Below the pieces are notes generated by a model, which searched no databases, was not told the origin of the DNA, and saw only the letters and a program-made list of their open reading frames with translations. Below are positions 1 through 8,510 of a stretch of 60,273 bases of DNA, one piece after another. The number at the start of each line of letters is the position of its first letter. Within the stretch, counting starts at the first letter, position 1. The stretch lies in contig JAUUDM010000030.1 of assembly GCA_030826765.1 (NCBI GenBank), positions 1 to 60,273 of the forward strand, read 5' to 3'. A program made the translations under genes and the position numbers. The DNA comes from Nautiliales bacterium (GTDB taxonomy: Bacteria > Campylobacterota > Campylobacteria > Campylobacterales > JAADDX01).

Positions 1-2
1 AT

Positions 3-134
3 TCATTAACAAAACTTGTTTATTTAGTTTATAAAGATATTTCAAAAAAATGGCAAAAATCTATATCAAATTGGGCTGAAATTATCTCTCAATTTGCTAT
101 AATATTTGACGAAAGATTAGAGAAATATCTGTAG
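3..134 (+). pseudogene. C-terminal end of an IS256-family (mutator-type) transposase, cut by window edge
   Basis: The only open frame at the left edge encodes 43 residues ending in a stop at 132-134. It contains LTKLVYLVYKDISKKW and, near the end, ISQFAIIFDERL, which are typical of the extreme C-terminus of IS256/mutator-type DDE transposases. The rest lies outside the window, so it is unknown whether the gene is intact. It is followed within 5 nt by a sequence resembling an IS256-type terminal inverted repeat, so this looks like the right end of an element. Identification is from motif memory. Confidence 0.75.
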
Positions 135-136
135 TG

Positions 137-172
137 GGGTTTTTAGGGCTTACACAAATTATGAAGCGGTCT
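137..172 (+). mobile_element. Putative right terminal repeat of the IS256-family element
   Basis: Just after the transposase stop is a G-rich start, then gggcttacacaaattatgaa and a C-rich end near 172. This resembles the TTTACACAAA-type core of IS256-family terminal repeats. Reading on the other strand, an IS5-type coding frame begins at 173-175 with no gap, so the insertion joint is placed at about 172/173. The left end and the target duplication lie outside the window, so this cannot be proved here. Confidence 0.5.
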
Positions 173-403
173 CGATTTTATCAATACACTCTCTACATCT
201 CTCACTATTTTTGAAGCATGTCTTTCACTTATCCCATAGTCTATTCCCATATGAGCTAATGTTCTATATTCCCGATAATACTCAAGCATAAAAAGTACTC
301 TGTCTTCTTCACTTAATTTAGGCTTTCTCCCTCCTATCTTATGCCCTTTTCCCCTCTCTTCTTCTGCTTTTTTATACTCTTTTATATTTTTCCATTCTTT
401 ATT
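173..403 (-). pseudogene. Truncated IS5-type transposase (N-terminal DNA-binding part)
   Basis: On the minus strand 77 codons are open from 403 down to 173. They encode a lysine-rich stretch, then GGRKPKLSEEDRVLFMLEYY and an HTH-like segment containing YGISERHASKIVRDVE. This is the helix-turn-helix region that precedes the DDE domain in IS5-related transposases. A stop lies just upstream (404-406), so the natural N-terminus is missing or frameshifted. The frame ends at the IS256-like end near 172, so the catalytic domain is gone or displaced. It is a dead fragment. Confidence 0.7.
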
Positions 404-448
404 TTACATAATTTTAGTTTTGCAAGAAGCCTATTATAATAAATAGGG

Positions 449-480
449 AAAAAACTAATTTTGATTTTTATTAGTTTTTT
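449..480 (-). terminator. Rho-independent terminator, probably bidirectional
   Basis: A perfect 11-bp inverted repeat pairs 449-459 (aaaaaactaat) with 470-480 (attagtttttt) around a 10-nt loop. The stem reads into A/T runs on both sides. Its right arm overlaps the stop codon (479-481) of the minus-strand barrel gene, so it ends the 479-4681 operon and shields it from the transposon debris. Confidence 0.75.
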
Positions 481-1762
481 ACCATTTACTTATAAGTGCT
501 AAATTAATTTTAGTATATCTTGGTACATCATTTCCATCATAAGTACCTTTTTTTGTGGCAGCTTGTGCAGCTACATCCAATTCAAACCATTTAAGACCTA
601 GTCCTAATCCAGCTGTTAAGATAGTACCTTCTTCATCTTGTACCATATTTCTCATAGCACCTGCTCTTATACTAAACCAACTTTGATGAATATTAAAACC
701 TCCGCCTATATATTGTGATTTATAATCTTTAATAGCAGTATTATTTGTAGTTAAATCAATATCCATTGCAAATTGTAACCAACTTGTAAGTTCTAAATTT
801 ATACCACCTCTTGCCATTGGTTTTATTTTATATTCACTACCATTATAATATTTAAATTTTGGAGAATTTAAATATTTTCCAACAAGTCCTATATTGATTT
901 TATCTGCACTCAATAATAATCCTAAGTCAACACCTAAATTACTAGATGTTTTTTGATTATCATTTAACGAATTATCTAATTCATTACTGTCTGAATCAAT
1001 TTCTATTTTATTTTGATAGGTAATTCCTTGCATATATTTTAATGCCATACCAACACTTAAAGTAGAATTTTTAATATCAAAAGAGTGAGCATAACCAACA
1101 GGTATTTCTGCTATACCTATACCATTAACATTAATATAAGTTAAATTATTATCAAGAGCATATTCTAATGAATATTTATTATATAGATCTTTATCACTTG
1201 CACCATATGTATCTTTTTTGGGATCATAATAATAATATCCACTATCATTTTTTGTATCTTTTACAATTACATATAAATGTTGTCTATCAACTATTGCTTG
1301 AGCTGTTAAATCTCCTAAACCAAAGATTCCTAAACCAAAATTTCCCATTTGTGCACCAAATTCTGCTGTTGGTTGTATAGAAAATCCATTTCCTTGAGAA
1401 AGTGCATACAATTGTTCCAATGAATCTTGCATTTTTTTATCATATCCACCAGCTTTATTTGCACCAGATTTAGGTGCATTATCTGCAATATGATTTATAG
1501 TATTACTTAAATCATCTTTATTAGCTAATTGATCTATTCTATTAATTAAATTATATTCTCTTCCTCCAATACCTACACCTAATGAAAATTCAGCAGTGTA
1601 TCTATGCTTTGCTAAAAGAGCTGGATTGTAATAAAGTGCTGTACTTCCTTTGGCACTTGCTACACCAGCTCCTCCCATTCCTGTTGCCGTAAATCCTAAT
1701 GGTTGAAATTCAAAACCGAAAAGAGTTGATGCGACAAACATAATAATCGTTGATTTTTTCAT
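479..1762 (-). CDS. TraF/FadL-like outer-membrane beta-barrel protein
   Basis: This 427-residue protein has a Sec signal peptide (MKKSTIIMFVASTLFG) followed at about residues 22-47 by TATGMGGAGVASAKGSTALY and YNPA. That glycine-rich hatch motif is the hallmark of the PF13729 'TraF' and OmpP1/FadL/PorV-type barrels. The remainder alternates polar and aromatic strands and ends in ISKW, consistent with an outer-membrane barrel. The family is called conjugal TraF by homology, but no conjugation genes lie nearby. It is the last gene of a three-gene envelope operon, 9 nt after the upstream gene, with AAGGAG (1769-1774) overlapping that gene's stop. A role in handling the operon's lipoprotein or in hydrophobic transport is only inferred. 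Confidence 0.75.
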   Translation of the reverse strand: MKKSTIIMFVASTLFGFEFQPLGFTATGMGGAGVASAKGSTALYYNPALLAKHRYTAEFSLGVGIGGREYNLINRIDQLANKDDLSNTINHIADNAPKSGANKAGGYDKKMQDSLEQLYALSQGNGFSIQPTAEFGAQMGNFGLGIFGLGDLTAQAIVDRQHLYVIVKDTKNDSGYYYYDPKKDTYGASDKDLYNKYSLEYALDNNLTYINVNGIGIAEIPVGYAHSFDIKNSTLSVGMALKYMQGITYQNKIEIDSDSNELDNSLNDNQKTSSNLGVDLGLLLSADKINIGLVGKYLNSPKFKYYNGSEYKIKPMARGGINLELTSWLQFAMDIDLTTNNTAIKDYKSQYIGGGFNIHQSWFSIRAGAMRNMVQDEEGTILTAGLGLGLKWFELDVAAQAATKKGTYDGNDVPRYTKINLALISKW

Positions 1763-1771
1763 TTTTTCTCC

Positions 1772-2638
1772 TTAATCAAACTTCCAAGTTACTTGCAATC
1801 CCCCATTTAAACTTTGAGTTATATTTGTTGGCCAAACAATTGTTTTACCATCAGAATGTTTAGTTTGCCCATCTCTATACATATATGAATAATTTGTAAA
1901 TAATCCTAATTCTATACCTTTCATTATAGGATAACTTACAGTAAGACCAGTATCAAAATCATATCCATCGGTATTATCAAAAGTTAAAGATGGAGCAGCT
2001 GTATTTGTTACATTTTCATAAATAGGTAATCCACCTTCTATATTGAATTTTATTCTAAGACCATCAAGTGCTGCTGTATTACTTTCAAACCAATATCCTA
2101 CATTTAAAACTAATGATGAAGCAGTTTCTTCTACTAAATATTGTGAGCCACTATCATCTGGATCATTATATCTTTTGAATGTATTTAAAAAATAATTAAA
2201 ACCAAAAGTAATTCTATGGAGATTAGTTAATTTATATTGCATTAAAAATTTCATAGAGTTACTCATAATAGTTGCATTATTTGAAACAATTGTAGAATCA
2301 TCTCCTCTATCTAACCATTTTTCTGTTGTTTTATTTGGTTTTAGAGTAGATGTAAAATCCATTGATAAATCCCATTTCTTATTAATTTTAATCAATCCAC
2401 CACTTAAATAAATAGGATTTGTTACATTTAGTCTTGATTTAACTGCTACATTTGAATTTGCTGGATATGTTTTTCCATTTTTACCAACATATACACTTTT
2501 AAATGTATAAATAAATTTTTCATTATATTCAAAATGTTGAACTCCTATTGCAAAATAACTGTATCCATCAAAGTTTCTATCATTAGCAGCAAAAAGACTT
2601 ACAGCTACTAAACTTGAAATAAGTAATATTTTTTTCAT
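1772..2638 (-). CDS. Predicted outer-membrane beta-barrel protein, function unknown
   Basis: The 288 residues start with a clear signal peptide (MKKILLISSLVAVSLFA, cleavage likely before AND). The mature part has alternating beta-type segments rich in Tyr, Phe, Asn and Gly and ends in a strand closing with WKFD, as expected of an outer-membrane barrel. I do not recognise a named family. It is the middle gene of the operon, 12 nt after the lipoprotein gene and 9 nt before the TraF-like barrel. AAGGAG lies before the ATG. Pairing with a large lipoprotein suggests a surface assembly, but that is inference. Confidence 0.6.
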   Translation of the reverse strand: MKKILLISSLVAVSLFAANDRNFDGYSYFAIGVQHFEYNEKFIYTFKSVYVGKNGKTYPANSNVAVKSRLNVTNPIYLSGGLIKINKKWDLSMDFTSTLKPNKTTEKWLDRGDDSTIVSNNATIMSNSMKFLMQYKLTNLHRITFGFNYFLNTFKRYNDPDDSGSQYLVEETASSLVLNVGYWFESNTAALDGLRIKFNIEGGLPIYENVTNTAAPSLTFDNTDGYDFDTGLTVSYPIMKGIELGLFTNYSYMYRDGQTKHSDGKTIVWPTNITQSLNGGLQVTWKFD

Positions 2639-2650
2639 TTTGTCTCCTTT

Positions 2651-4681
2651 TTAGTTTTTATCATTATCAAAATAACTATCTACATTATCTATGAAATCTT
2701 TAATCCATCTATTTAAAGCATAATTAATATCACTTTTTTTATCATATGGTTTAACTTCATTTTTTAACTCATTAAATGTATTATTATCTTCTTTAGGTAA
2801 TCTTCTAAGTGCATCCACTACATCATAACTATTAACTAAAATCATAGGTTCTGTTGTAACTTTTCCTGATATGGAATCAGTTTCACTTTTTATAACACCA
2901 TAATAATCATAATTTTTGTTTAATTGATTTACATGATAACTTGAATTAAAGTCTAAGCTATAATTAATAATAGTATGGTTATCTTTATTTACTTCATAAG
3001 CACCTGAACTAAAATTAGAATTATTTTCTATAATTTTTGATTTATCACAATTCCAGTCATCTGTTGAATTATTTTCTAAATAACAAGTCTTAGTTTTATA
3101 ATGAGATGGATAAACAATAATTTTAGTATATTCTCTTACAAAGTTTTCATCTGTTTTTGGTTTATTTTCTTTATAATATGCAAGAAGTCTATAGAATACA
3201 TATCCTGAATTTTTAGCCATTTCTTGAAATTTATCTTTTTGTTCTTGATCAGAATTTTCTACTTTTTTGTTAGATATATCATTTAATTGATGAGAAAGAA
3301 TTGTATCATTAGTAATATTATCTTCTAAACTAGTAGAATTATAATCTACTACGGATGTATTTATATCTAAGTTTGCATTATCAACATTTGAAATACTATT
3401 TTTTACTAATTCATATGTATCATTTGCATTATTATCATTAATAGAAGCATTTTCATCAATAACACTTTTTATAACAGCTGCTGCTTTTACTACTTTATCT
3501 TGATAATAAACTCTAAGTTCGCTTAAATTATTTTCATAAGATTTAGAATTTAATGCACCTTTTTCGTCTAAAATAGCATCTTGTGCAGTAGTAATATTTG
3601 AAATAATTAAATTTTTCTCTTTAGTTGGTGAAATTAATTTACTTTGTTGAATAAGAGATTTTAATTTTTTTGTAGTAATAGTTGAAGTTAATTTAATAGA
3701 ACTATTATTATCTTTTACAGCTGTTAATTGTAAAAGATTATCTTCATTCATAATTGTGTAATATAAACTGCCTTTTGTTTTATTTTCATCTATTGTTAAA
3801 CTCCAAGCACCATTTTTATCACTTGTTGCTTTAATATTATCAAATGTTTTATTTGTATCATCTAAATCTTTTATTGAAATATTTGCTTCAAAACTTTTGT
3901 CAAAAACTAATCCGTATAACTTAACTTTGTTTGAATTTTGTAAACTTGATAAACTTTTTAATGGATCATCATTATTTATATCAGGATCATCCATAATTAC
4001 TAATCCAAAAAGTTGAGGTTTATTCATAGATTTCTTTTTAACATCTTTAAGAACATTTTTAACATTTAAACTTCCATTACTATCTATTTTATTTATAACT
4101 TCATTTTTGACTACTTCTAAAAATTTCATTTTATTGGTAATAGCACCTCCTGAATTAGATGCAATTATAATAGAATTTACTTTTGGTAATAGATTTTTTA
4201 CTTTTTTATTTGTTGCATCAAACAAATCTTCTTTGCTTACACCTAATTTATCTGCTAAGTTATTAATGTCCTCATCGCTTGCATTAGCTAAAATAGTAGT
4301 TAAAGGAGTTACAATAAAATCATCATCTTTCCCTGTTTTTGATACATTAAGTAACAAAGGAGAAGTTTGTGTTACATTTTTATCTTTGATTTCCCCATCT
4401 TTAATTTCTATATACAATGGTTTTGCAACACATTTTTTTAGTAAATATTCTCCATCTCCTATTTCTTCAGATGTTTCACAATTTGTAGCTGTTACTGTTG
4501 CGTGAATGATAGGGTCATCAACAGCTTTAACTATATAATTTTTATATGTAACATTTTGTGAATATCCAAAAATAGATGATGTATCATAGCTGTAATCTTG
4601 GTCACTAACACTACTATTATCTCCACATCCTATGATTAATGAAGCAGATATTGTAGATAATAAATATAAATATTTTTTCAT
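2651..4681 (-). CDS. Large predicted surface lipoprotein, function unknown
   Basis: The 676-residue product begins with a lipoprotein signal peptide and lipobox SLIIGC, with Cys19 as the lipidation site; a GDNSS tail follows. The mature protein is Asn/Asp/Ser/Lys-rich and soluble-looking. About residues 50-110 include paired cysteines (CETSEEI...LLKKC), and a later section carries another Cys pair near 535-545. No catalytic motif is recognised. It is first in the operon, with a strong AGGGAGG ribosome site and a promoter about 80 nt upstream. Length and composition suggest a cell-surface or periplasmic scaffold or adhesin. It could also be substrate of, or partner to, the two downstream barrels. 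Confidence 0.6.
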   Translation of the reverse strand: MKKYLYLLSTISASLIIGCGDNSSVSDQDYSYDTSSIFGYSQNVTYKNYIVKAVDDPIIHATVTATNCETSEEIGDGEYLLKKCVAKPLYIEIKDGEIKDKNVTQTSPLLLNVSKTGKDDDFIVTPLTTILANASDEDINNLADKLGVSKEDLFDATNKKVKNLLPKVNSIIIASNSGGAITNKMKFLEVVKNEVINKIDSNGSLNVKNVLKDVKKKSMNKPQLFGLVIMDDPDINNDDPLKSLSSLQNSNKVKLYGLVFDKSFEANISIKDLDDTNKTFDNIKATSDKNGAWSLTIDENKTKGSLYYTIMNEDNLLQLTAVKDNNSSIKLTSTITTKKLKSLIQQSKLISPTKEKNLIISNITTAQDAILDEKGALNSKSYENNLSELRVYYQDKVVKAAAVIKSVIDENASINDNNANDTYELVKNSISNVDNANLDINTSVVDYNSTSLEDNITNDTILSHQLNDISNKKVENSDQEQKDKFQEMAKNSGYVFYRLLAYYKENKPKTDENFVREYTKIIVYPSHYKTKTCYLENNSTDDWNCDKSKIIENNSNFSSGAYEVNKDNHTIINYSLDFNSSYHVNQLNKNYDYYGVIKSETDSISGKVTTEPMILVNSYDVVDALRRLPKEDNNTFNELKNEVKPYDKKSDINYALNRWIKDFIDNVDSYFDNDKN

Positions 4682-4770
4682 ACTACTTTCCTCCCTTTGA
4701 ATTGTCGTATAATTTATAATCTTTATTATATTTAAAGAAATATAAATCAGATCTTAAACTCTCTTAAAAA

Positions 4771-4799
4771 ATTATATTACTAAATAATAGAAAAGTCAA
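4771..4799 (-). promoter_or_regulatory. Sigma-70 promoter of the envelope operon
   Basis: On the minus strand TTGACT (4799-4794), a 17-nt spacer and a perfect TATAAT (4776-4771) form a near-consensus promoter. This is unusual in Campylobacterota, where -35 boxes are usually weak. Transcription should start near 4764, giving a leader of about 80 nt. The -35 box and spacer lie inside the first copy of a 20-bp tandem repeat. Confidence 0.8.
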
Positions 4800-4835
4800 C
4801 TAAATAATAGAAAAGTCAACTAAATAATAGGAAAA
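4781..4835. repeat. Tandem 20-bp repeat, two perfect copies and one degenerate
   Basis: taaataatagaaaagtcaac occurs at 4781-4800 and 4801-4820. A third copy starts at 4821 and diverges after taaataatag. There are no spacers, so this is not a CRISPR. Seen from the minus strand each full copy brings a TTGACT box, but only the copy nearest the gene is correctly spaced from TATAAT. The other copies may be operator sites or products of slippage. Confidence 0.9.
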
Positions 4836-4896
4836 ACTAAAAAACAAATTGAGTATAAATAGTTTTGTAAGAATAAATTTTTAATTTGTTTTATTG

Positions 4897-4902
4897 TATA
4901 AT
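4897..4902 (+). promoter_or_regulatory. -10 box for the mscS pair
   Basis: TATAAT preceded by TTG (TTGTATAAT) lies 20 nt before the GTG start at 4923, with AAAAAAGGA between them. It is diverged from the minus-strand promoter about 100 bp away. The same arrangement, TGTATAATTnCACAAAAAAaGG, recurs before the M48 peptidase gene at 27030. Confidence 0.65.
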
Positions 4903-4922
4903 TTCACAAAAAAGGAATTTTA

Positions 4923-6617
4923 GTGAAGAAATTAGTAATCTTTTTTATAAGTTTATATCTTTTTGCATCTTCTTCAAGTGAGATTTTAAAAAATATTACA
5001 AAAACATCACCAGATTATAATTTTGCTGTTACTTTAGTAAAAAAAACAGACTTATTAAAAGATGAGATTATAACTTTTGATTCAAAAGTTTCTAATCAAG
5101 ATGAATATGTAAATAAGTTTTTAAAACTTGTAAATTTAGATATTTTACAAGATACTTTACCTAAAAAAATAGACTCTTTAAATAATAAAATTGATATTTT
5201 AAATAATTCAGAAAAACCAATTGATAAACTTCAAGTTTTATATTATAAAAAATTATTAGAAATTACTCAAAATAAATTAGATTTTATAAAAAAGAATTTT
5301 GTAAATTATGAAAACAAACTTTTTGAGAAATTAAAATATATTAATTTTGATAAAAAAATAGCGAATACAAATATAAATTATTGGCTTAATTTATTAGCTC
5401 AAAAACAAAAAGAATTAGAACAATTAAATATAAATTTACAAAAATGGCAGTTATTAAATTATAAAGAGAATATAAATAAAACTAAAAATTATATTTTAGT
5501 TAATTTAAATAAACAAAAAAGTATCTATAAAAATTTAGTAAAAAATAGCTTAATTATCTTTTTTATTGATTTAAAAAATAAAAATAAAAAAGCTTTTAAG
5601 GATTTAACAAAAACTTTAGATTATGCTAAAAATATCGATAAAGAATTTTATAAAGCAATTTTGGATATAGCAACATTTTATGAAAAAAAAGTTTTTGGAG
5701 CAACTACTCTTTTTTATTCTGCAAAAGATAATATTGTATATTTTTTTGATAAATTTTTAAATGTTGTAAATTATCCAATTTTTAAAGTAGGTACTAGAAA
5801 TATAACACTTGTTAACTTTATTTTATTTATTTTAGTGATTCTTTTTGCTTTTTATATAGGTAAAAAATATAAAGAATTAATTTATAGAGTTAGAAATCAA
5901 TATGAAATTTCATATTCTACAGCTACTTTATTAGCGAATCTTGGGTATTATGCAATCATAATAATATCGTTTTTAATAGCATTAAAAATCGTTGGATTAG
6001 ATTTAAGCTCTTTTGCAATGATTGCTGGTGCTTTATCTGTGGGTATTGGTTTTGGTCTGCAAAATATTGTAAGTAATTTTGTCAGTGGTATTATAATGAT
6101 GTTTGAAAAGACAATAAAAGTAGGAGATTATATAGAAATTGATGCAAATACAAGAGGAGTAATTGTCGATATTTCTATGAGAAGTACAGTGATTAGAACA
6201 AATGATAATATTGATTTAATTATTCCAAATCAATCATTTGTAGTAAATCAAGTAATAAATTGGACATTAGGAGATAATAAAGTTAGATTTAGAGTGCCTT
6301 TTGGAGTAGCTTATGGAACTGATATTGAAGAAGTTGAAAAAGTTATTTTAAATGCATTAAAAAATTCTAATTTACCATATCTAAAAGGTAAAGAATATGA
6401 GCCTTTAGTTATTTTTGGAGAAATGGCAGATAGTAGTTTAAATTTTGAATTTTTTGTTTGGGTAAAAGATGTTTATGCTAGACGCCCAAGAAGAACAAAA
6501 AATGAATTTTTAAGAGTAATATATAAAGCATTAAATGATGCAAATATTACTATACCTTTTCCTCAACAAGATTTATATATAAAAGAATTACCAGAATTAA
6601 AAATAAAAAAGGATTAA
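4923..6617 (+). CDS. MscS-family mechanosensitive channel, large form with periplasmic coiled-coil domain
   Basis: The 564-residue protein has a GTG start and a signal peptide (KKLVIFFISLYLFA). A roughly 250-residue periplasmic, Lys/Asn/Leu-rich, probably coiled-coil region follows. Membrane segments lie near 293-312, 336-356 and 360-385. The pore helix carries AGALSVGIGFGLQN (about 368) and leads into the MscS beta domain (FEKTIKVGDYIEI) and a C-terminal alpha/beta cage. This is the MscK/YjeP-like architecture in reduced form. It gates ions on membrane tension to prevent lysis on hypo-osmotic shock. The next gene is a second MscS protein starting 1 nt after this stop, so the two are co-transcribed. 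Confidence 0.9.
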   Translation: MKKLVIFFISLYLFASSSSEILKNITKTSPDYNFAVTLVKKTDLLKDEIITFDSKVSNQDEYVNKFLKLVNLDILQDTLPKKIDSLNNKIDILNNSEKPIDKLQVLYYKKLLEITQNKLDFIKKNFVNYENKLFEKLKYINFDKKIANTNINYWLNLLAQKQKELEQLNINLQKWQLLNYKENINKTKNYILVNLNKQKSIYKNLVKNSLIIFFIDLKNKNKKAFKDLTKTLDYAKNIDKEFYKAILDIATFYEKKVFGATTLFYSAKDNIVYFFDKFLNVVNYPIFKVGTRNITLVNFILFILVILFAFYIGKKYKELIYRVRNQYEISYSTATLLANLGYYAIIIISFLIALKIVGLDLSSFAMIAGALSVGIGFGLQNIVSNFVSGIIMMFEKTIKVGDYIEIDANTRGVIVDISMRSTVIRTNDNIDLIIPNQSFVVNQVINWTLGDNKVRFRVPFGVAYGTDIEEVEKVILNALKNSNLPYLKGKEYEPLVIFGEMADSSLNFEFFVWVKDVYARRPRRTKNEFLRVIYKALNDANITIPFPQQDLYIKELPELKIKKD

Positions 6618-6618
6618 G

Positions 6619-7707
6619 ATGAAAGAATTAATGCAAGTTTTGAATTATACAATTTTAAATACACCACTTTACAAATTTGCTTTAGCATTTTTAGTATTTA
6701 TTATGTTTTTATTTATGAGAAAAATTTTTACTTTAACGATTGTAAAAACAGCTAAAGTTTTAGTAGGAAAAACTAAAACAGATATTGATGATAAGATTTT
6801 AGATTCTCTTATCAAGCCATTAGACTTTTTGTTTATTATTTTTGGTATTCATATTGCTTCTATGGTTTTGAAAATAGATGATAAAGTTATAATTTTTACA
6901 AAAAGTATGATGATTGTTGCATTTTTTTGGTTTTTATTTGATTTAGTTAAATCATTTGAAGAAAATATTTTACATCTGTTTAGTAAAAAAGTATCTCGTG
7001 AAATTGGTTTATTTTTAGTAAAAGCTACAAAAGTTTTTATTATTACTTTGGGAATCGTTGCATTTTTGCAAAATTTAGGAATTAATGTAAGTGCTTTTAT
7101 AGCTTCACTTGGACTTGGTGGTTTAGCGTTTGCTTTAGCAGCCAAAGATACAGCGGCGAATCTTTTTGGTGGATTTGCAATTTTAACTGATAATATGTTT
7201 AAAATTGGAGATTGGATAAAAGTAGGTAGTGCTGAAGGAATTGTCGAAGATATTGGAATGAGAACTACAAAAATTAGAGCGTTCGATAAAAGATTAATAG
7301 TTATGCCAAATGCTACGATAGCGAATAGTGCAGTGGATAACTTTTCAAGAAGAGATAGAAGAAGAATTACTATGAGAGTAGGACTTGTTTATTCTACAAC
7401 TCCTGCAACTATGAATAAAATTTTACAAGAAACAAGAAAGATGCTTCAAAATCATCCTATGATTCACGATGACCCACTTTTTGTATATTTTGATGAATTT
7501 GATAATAGTAGTTTAAGTCTGTTTTTTTATCTATTTACAAAAACTGCAGATTGGCAAAAGTATCTTCAAATTAGAGAAGATATAAACTTAAAAATTATGG
7601 ATATAGTTGCCAAAAATGGAAGTAATTTTGCTTTTCCATCTCAAAGTATCTATTTTGAAAATGAGTTAGATGTTAAAAATCAAAATATTTTATTGGATCA
7701 AAATTAA
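6619..7707 (+). CDS. MscS-family mechanosensitive channel, compact form
   Basis: The 362-residue protein has four or five membrane helices. The pore-lining helix contains FIASLGLGGLAFALAAKDTA at about 158-178, followed by NLFGG and the beta domain (MFKIGDWIKVG). The N-terminus has no large periplasmic region, so it resembles YbdG/YnaI-type small channels rather than its upstream partner. Its ATG follows the previous stop directly, in one operon. Having two architectures side by side suggests graded tension thresholds or a mixed function; hetero-oligomers are speculative. Its last 35 nt overlap the 3' end of the convergent mtfA-like gene. Confidence 0.9.
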   Translation: MKELMQVLNYTILNTPLYKFALAFLVFIMFLFMRKIFTLTIVKTAKVLVGKTKTDIDDKILDSLIKPLDFLFIIFGIHIASMVLKIDDKVIIFTKSMMIVAFFWFLFDLVKSFEENILHLFSKKVSREIGLFLVKATKVFIITLGIVAFLQNLGINVSAFIASLGLGGLAFALAAKDTAANLFGGFAILTDNMFKIGDWIKVGSAEGIVEDIGMRTTKIRAFDKRLIVMPNATIANSAVDNFSRRDRRRITMRVGLVYSTTPATMNKILQETRKMLQNHPMIHDDPLFVYFDEFDNSSLSLFFYLFTKTADWQKYLQIREDINLKIMDIVAKNGSNFAFPSQSIYFENELDVKNQNILLDQN

Positions 7708-8500
7708 AAAATTCTTTATACTCTTTATAAATTTCAGGAAAATGAAGTTTCAAAGTTTTTGGCTTTGTCCAAAACATTTCGCTAACTACTGCAAAAAATT
7801 CAGCTTCGTTTGTTGCACCATAAGGGTTAATTAGTTTATATTTTTCTAAATTTTTGTGAGTTGCTACTTTTTTAGAAAATTCTTGATAATCTTTATAAAT
7901 TATATTTACCCATTCATTATATTTACTTTTTTCAAGAGGTGGAACTCCATTTACTACACCACTTTCGAAGTCTAATTCGTGAGTAAACTCGTGAATTATT
8001 ACATTTTGATGTCTTAAATGATAAGCATCTTTTTTGGCTTCATCCCAAGAAATAACAACACTTTCGCCTACTGCTTCACCACTTATTAAAAATTTCTCTT
8101 TTGTATAAATTCCACCATTGTTTTGAATATTATCTAAAATCATAGTATGTGGATAAACATAAATATATTCAAGTTCTTCATAACAGTTATTTTTTCTATT
8201 TATGACAATTAAACAAGCATAAAATGCGATAATTATTTTCATTTCATTAGTTATTTCTGTATAAACACCTATAAATTTTTTAAGATTTATAAACAGTAAT
8301 ATTGAATATTCTATTTTTTTTCTTAAATTGTTTGGTAATTTTTGATAGTGTGGTAAATTTTGTAAATATTCTCTATATTTATCTGGAAATTTAGTATGAT
8401 TTAACTTTCTCAATAAATATCTGTATTTTAAATAATCAAATAGTAAATAACCTAAATAAACAAAAAATATAATCCATAAAGCTATAATTATTTTTATCAT
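7673..8500 (-). CDS. mtfA: MtfA-like zinc metallopeptidase (M90)
   Basis: The 275 residues start with one membrane helix (about 3-23) and continue with an MtfA/YeeI-type domain. The zinc motif H170-E171-F-T-H174 is present, followed by NEAEFFAVVSEMFW (231-244), which supplies the conserved downstream acidic ligand seen in M90 and Mlc-binding peptidases. In E. coli MtfA binds the glucose repressor Mlc and has aminopeptidase activity. Here no PTS or Mlc is seen, so the substrate is unknown. The N-terminal membrane anchor would tether it facing the cytoplasm. The gene is monocistronic and convergent with the second mscS gene, overlapping it by 35 nt. Confidence 0.8.
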   Translation of the reverse strand: MIKIIIALWIIFFVYLGYLLFDYLKYRYLLRKLNHTKFPDKYREYLQNLPHYQKLPNNLRKKIEYSILLFINLKKFIGVYTEITNEMKIIIAFYACLIVINRKNNCYEELEYIYVYPHTMILDNIQNNGGIYTKEKFLISGEAVGESVVISWDEAKKDAYHLRHQNVIIHEFTHELDFESGVVNGVPPLEKSKYNEWVNIIYKDYQEFSKKVATHKNLEKYKLINPYGATNEAEFFAVVSEMFWTKPKTLKLHFPEIYKEYKEFFNFDPIKYFDF

Positions 8501-8510
8501 TTTTTACATA

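Noticed and set aside
1168-1380. His/Leu/Tyr-rich plus-strand frame
   Set aside because: Shadow of the TraF-like barrel gene. Composition is typical of A/T-rich antisense.
479-1762. Conjugation machinery suggested by the TraF-like name
   Set aside because: No relaxase, coupling protein or type IV secretion gene lies in the window; the barrel family is broader than conjugation.
4781-4835. Possible CRISPR array
   Set aside because: The units are contiguous without unique spacers and there are only three. No cas gene is near. It is a simple tandem repeat.
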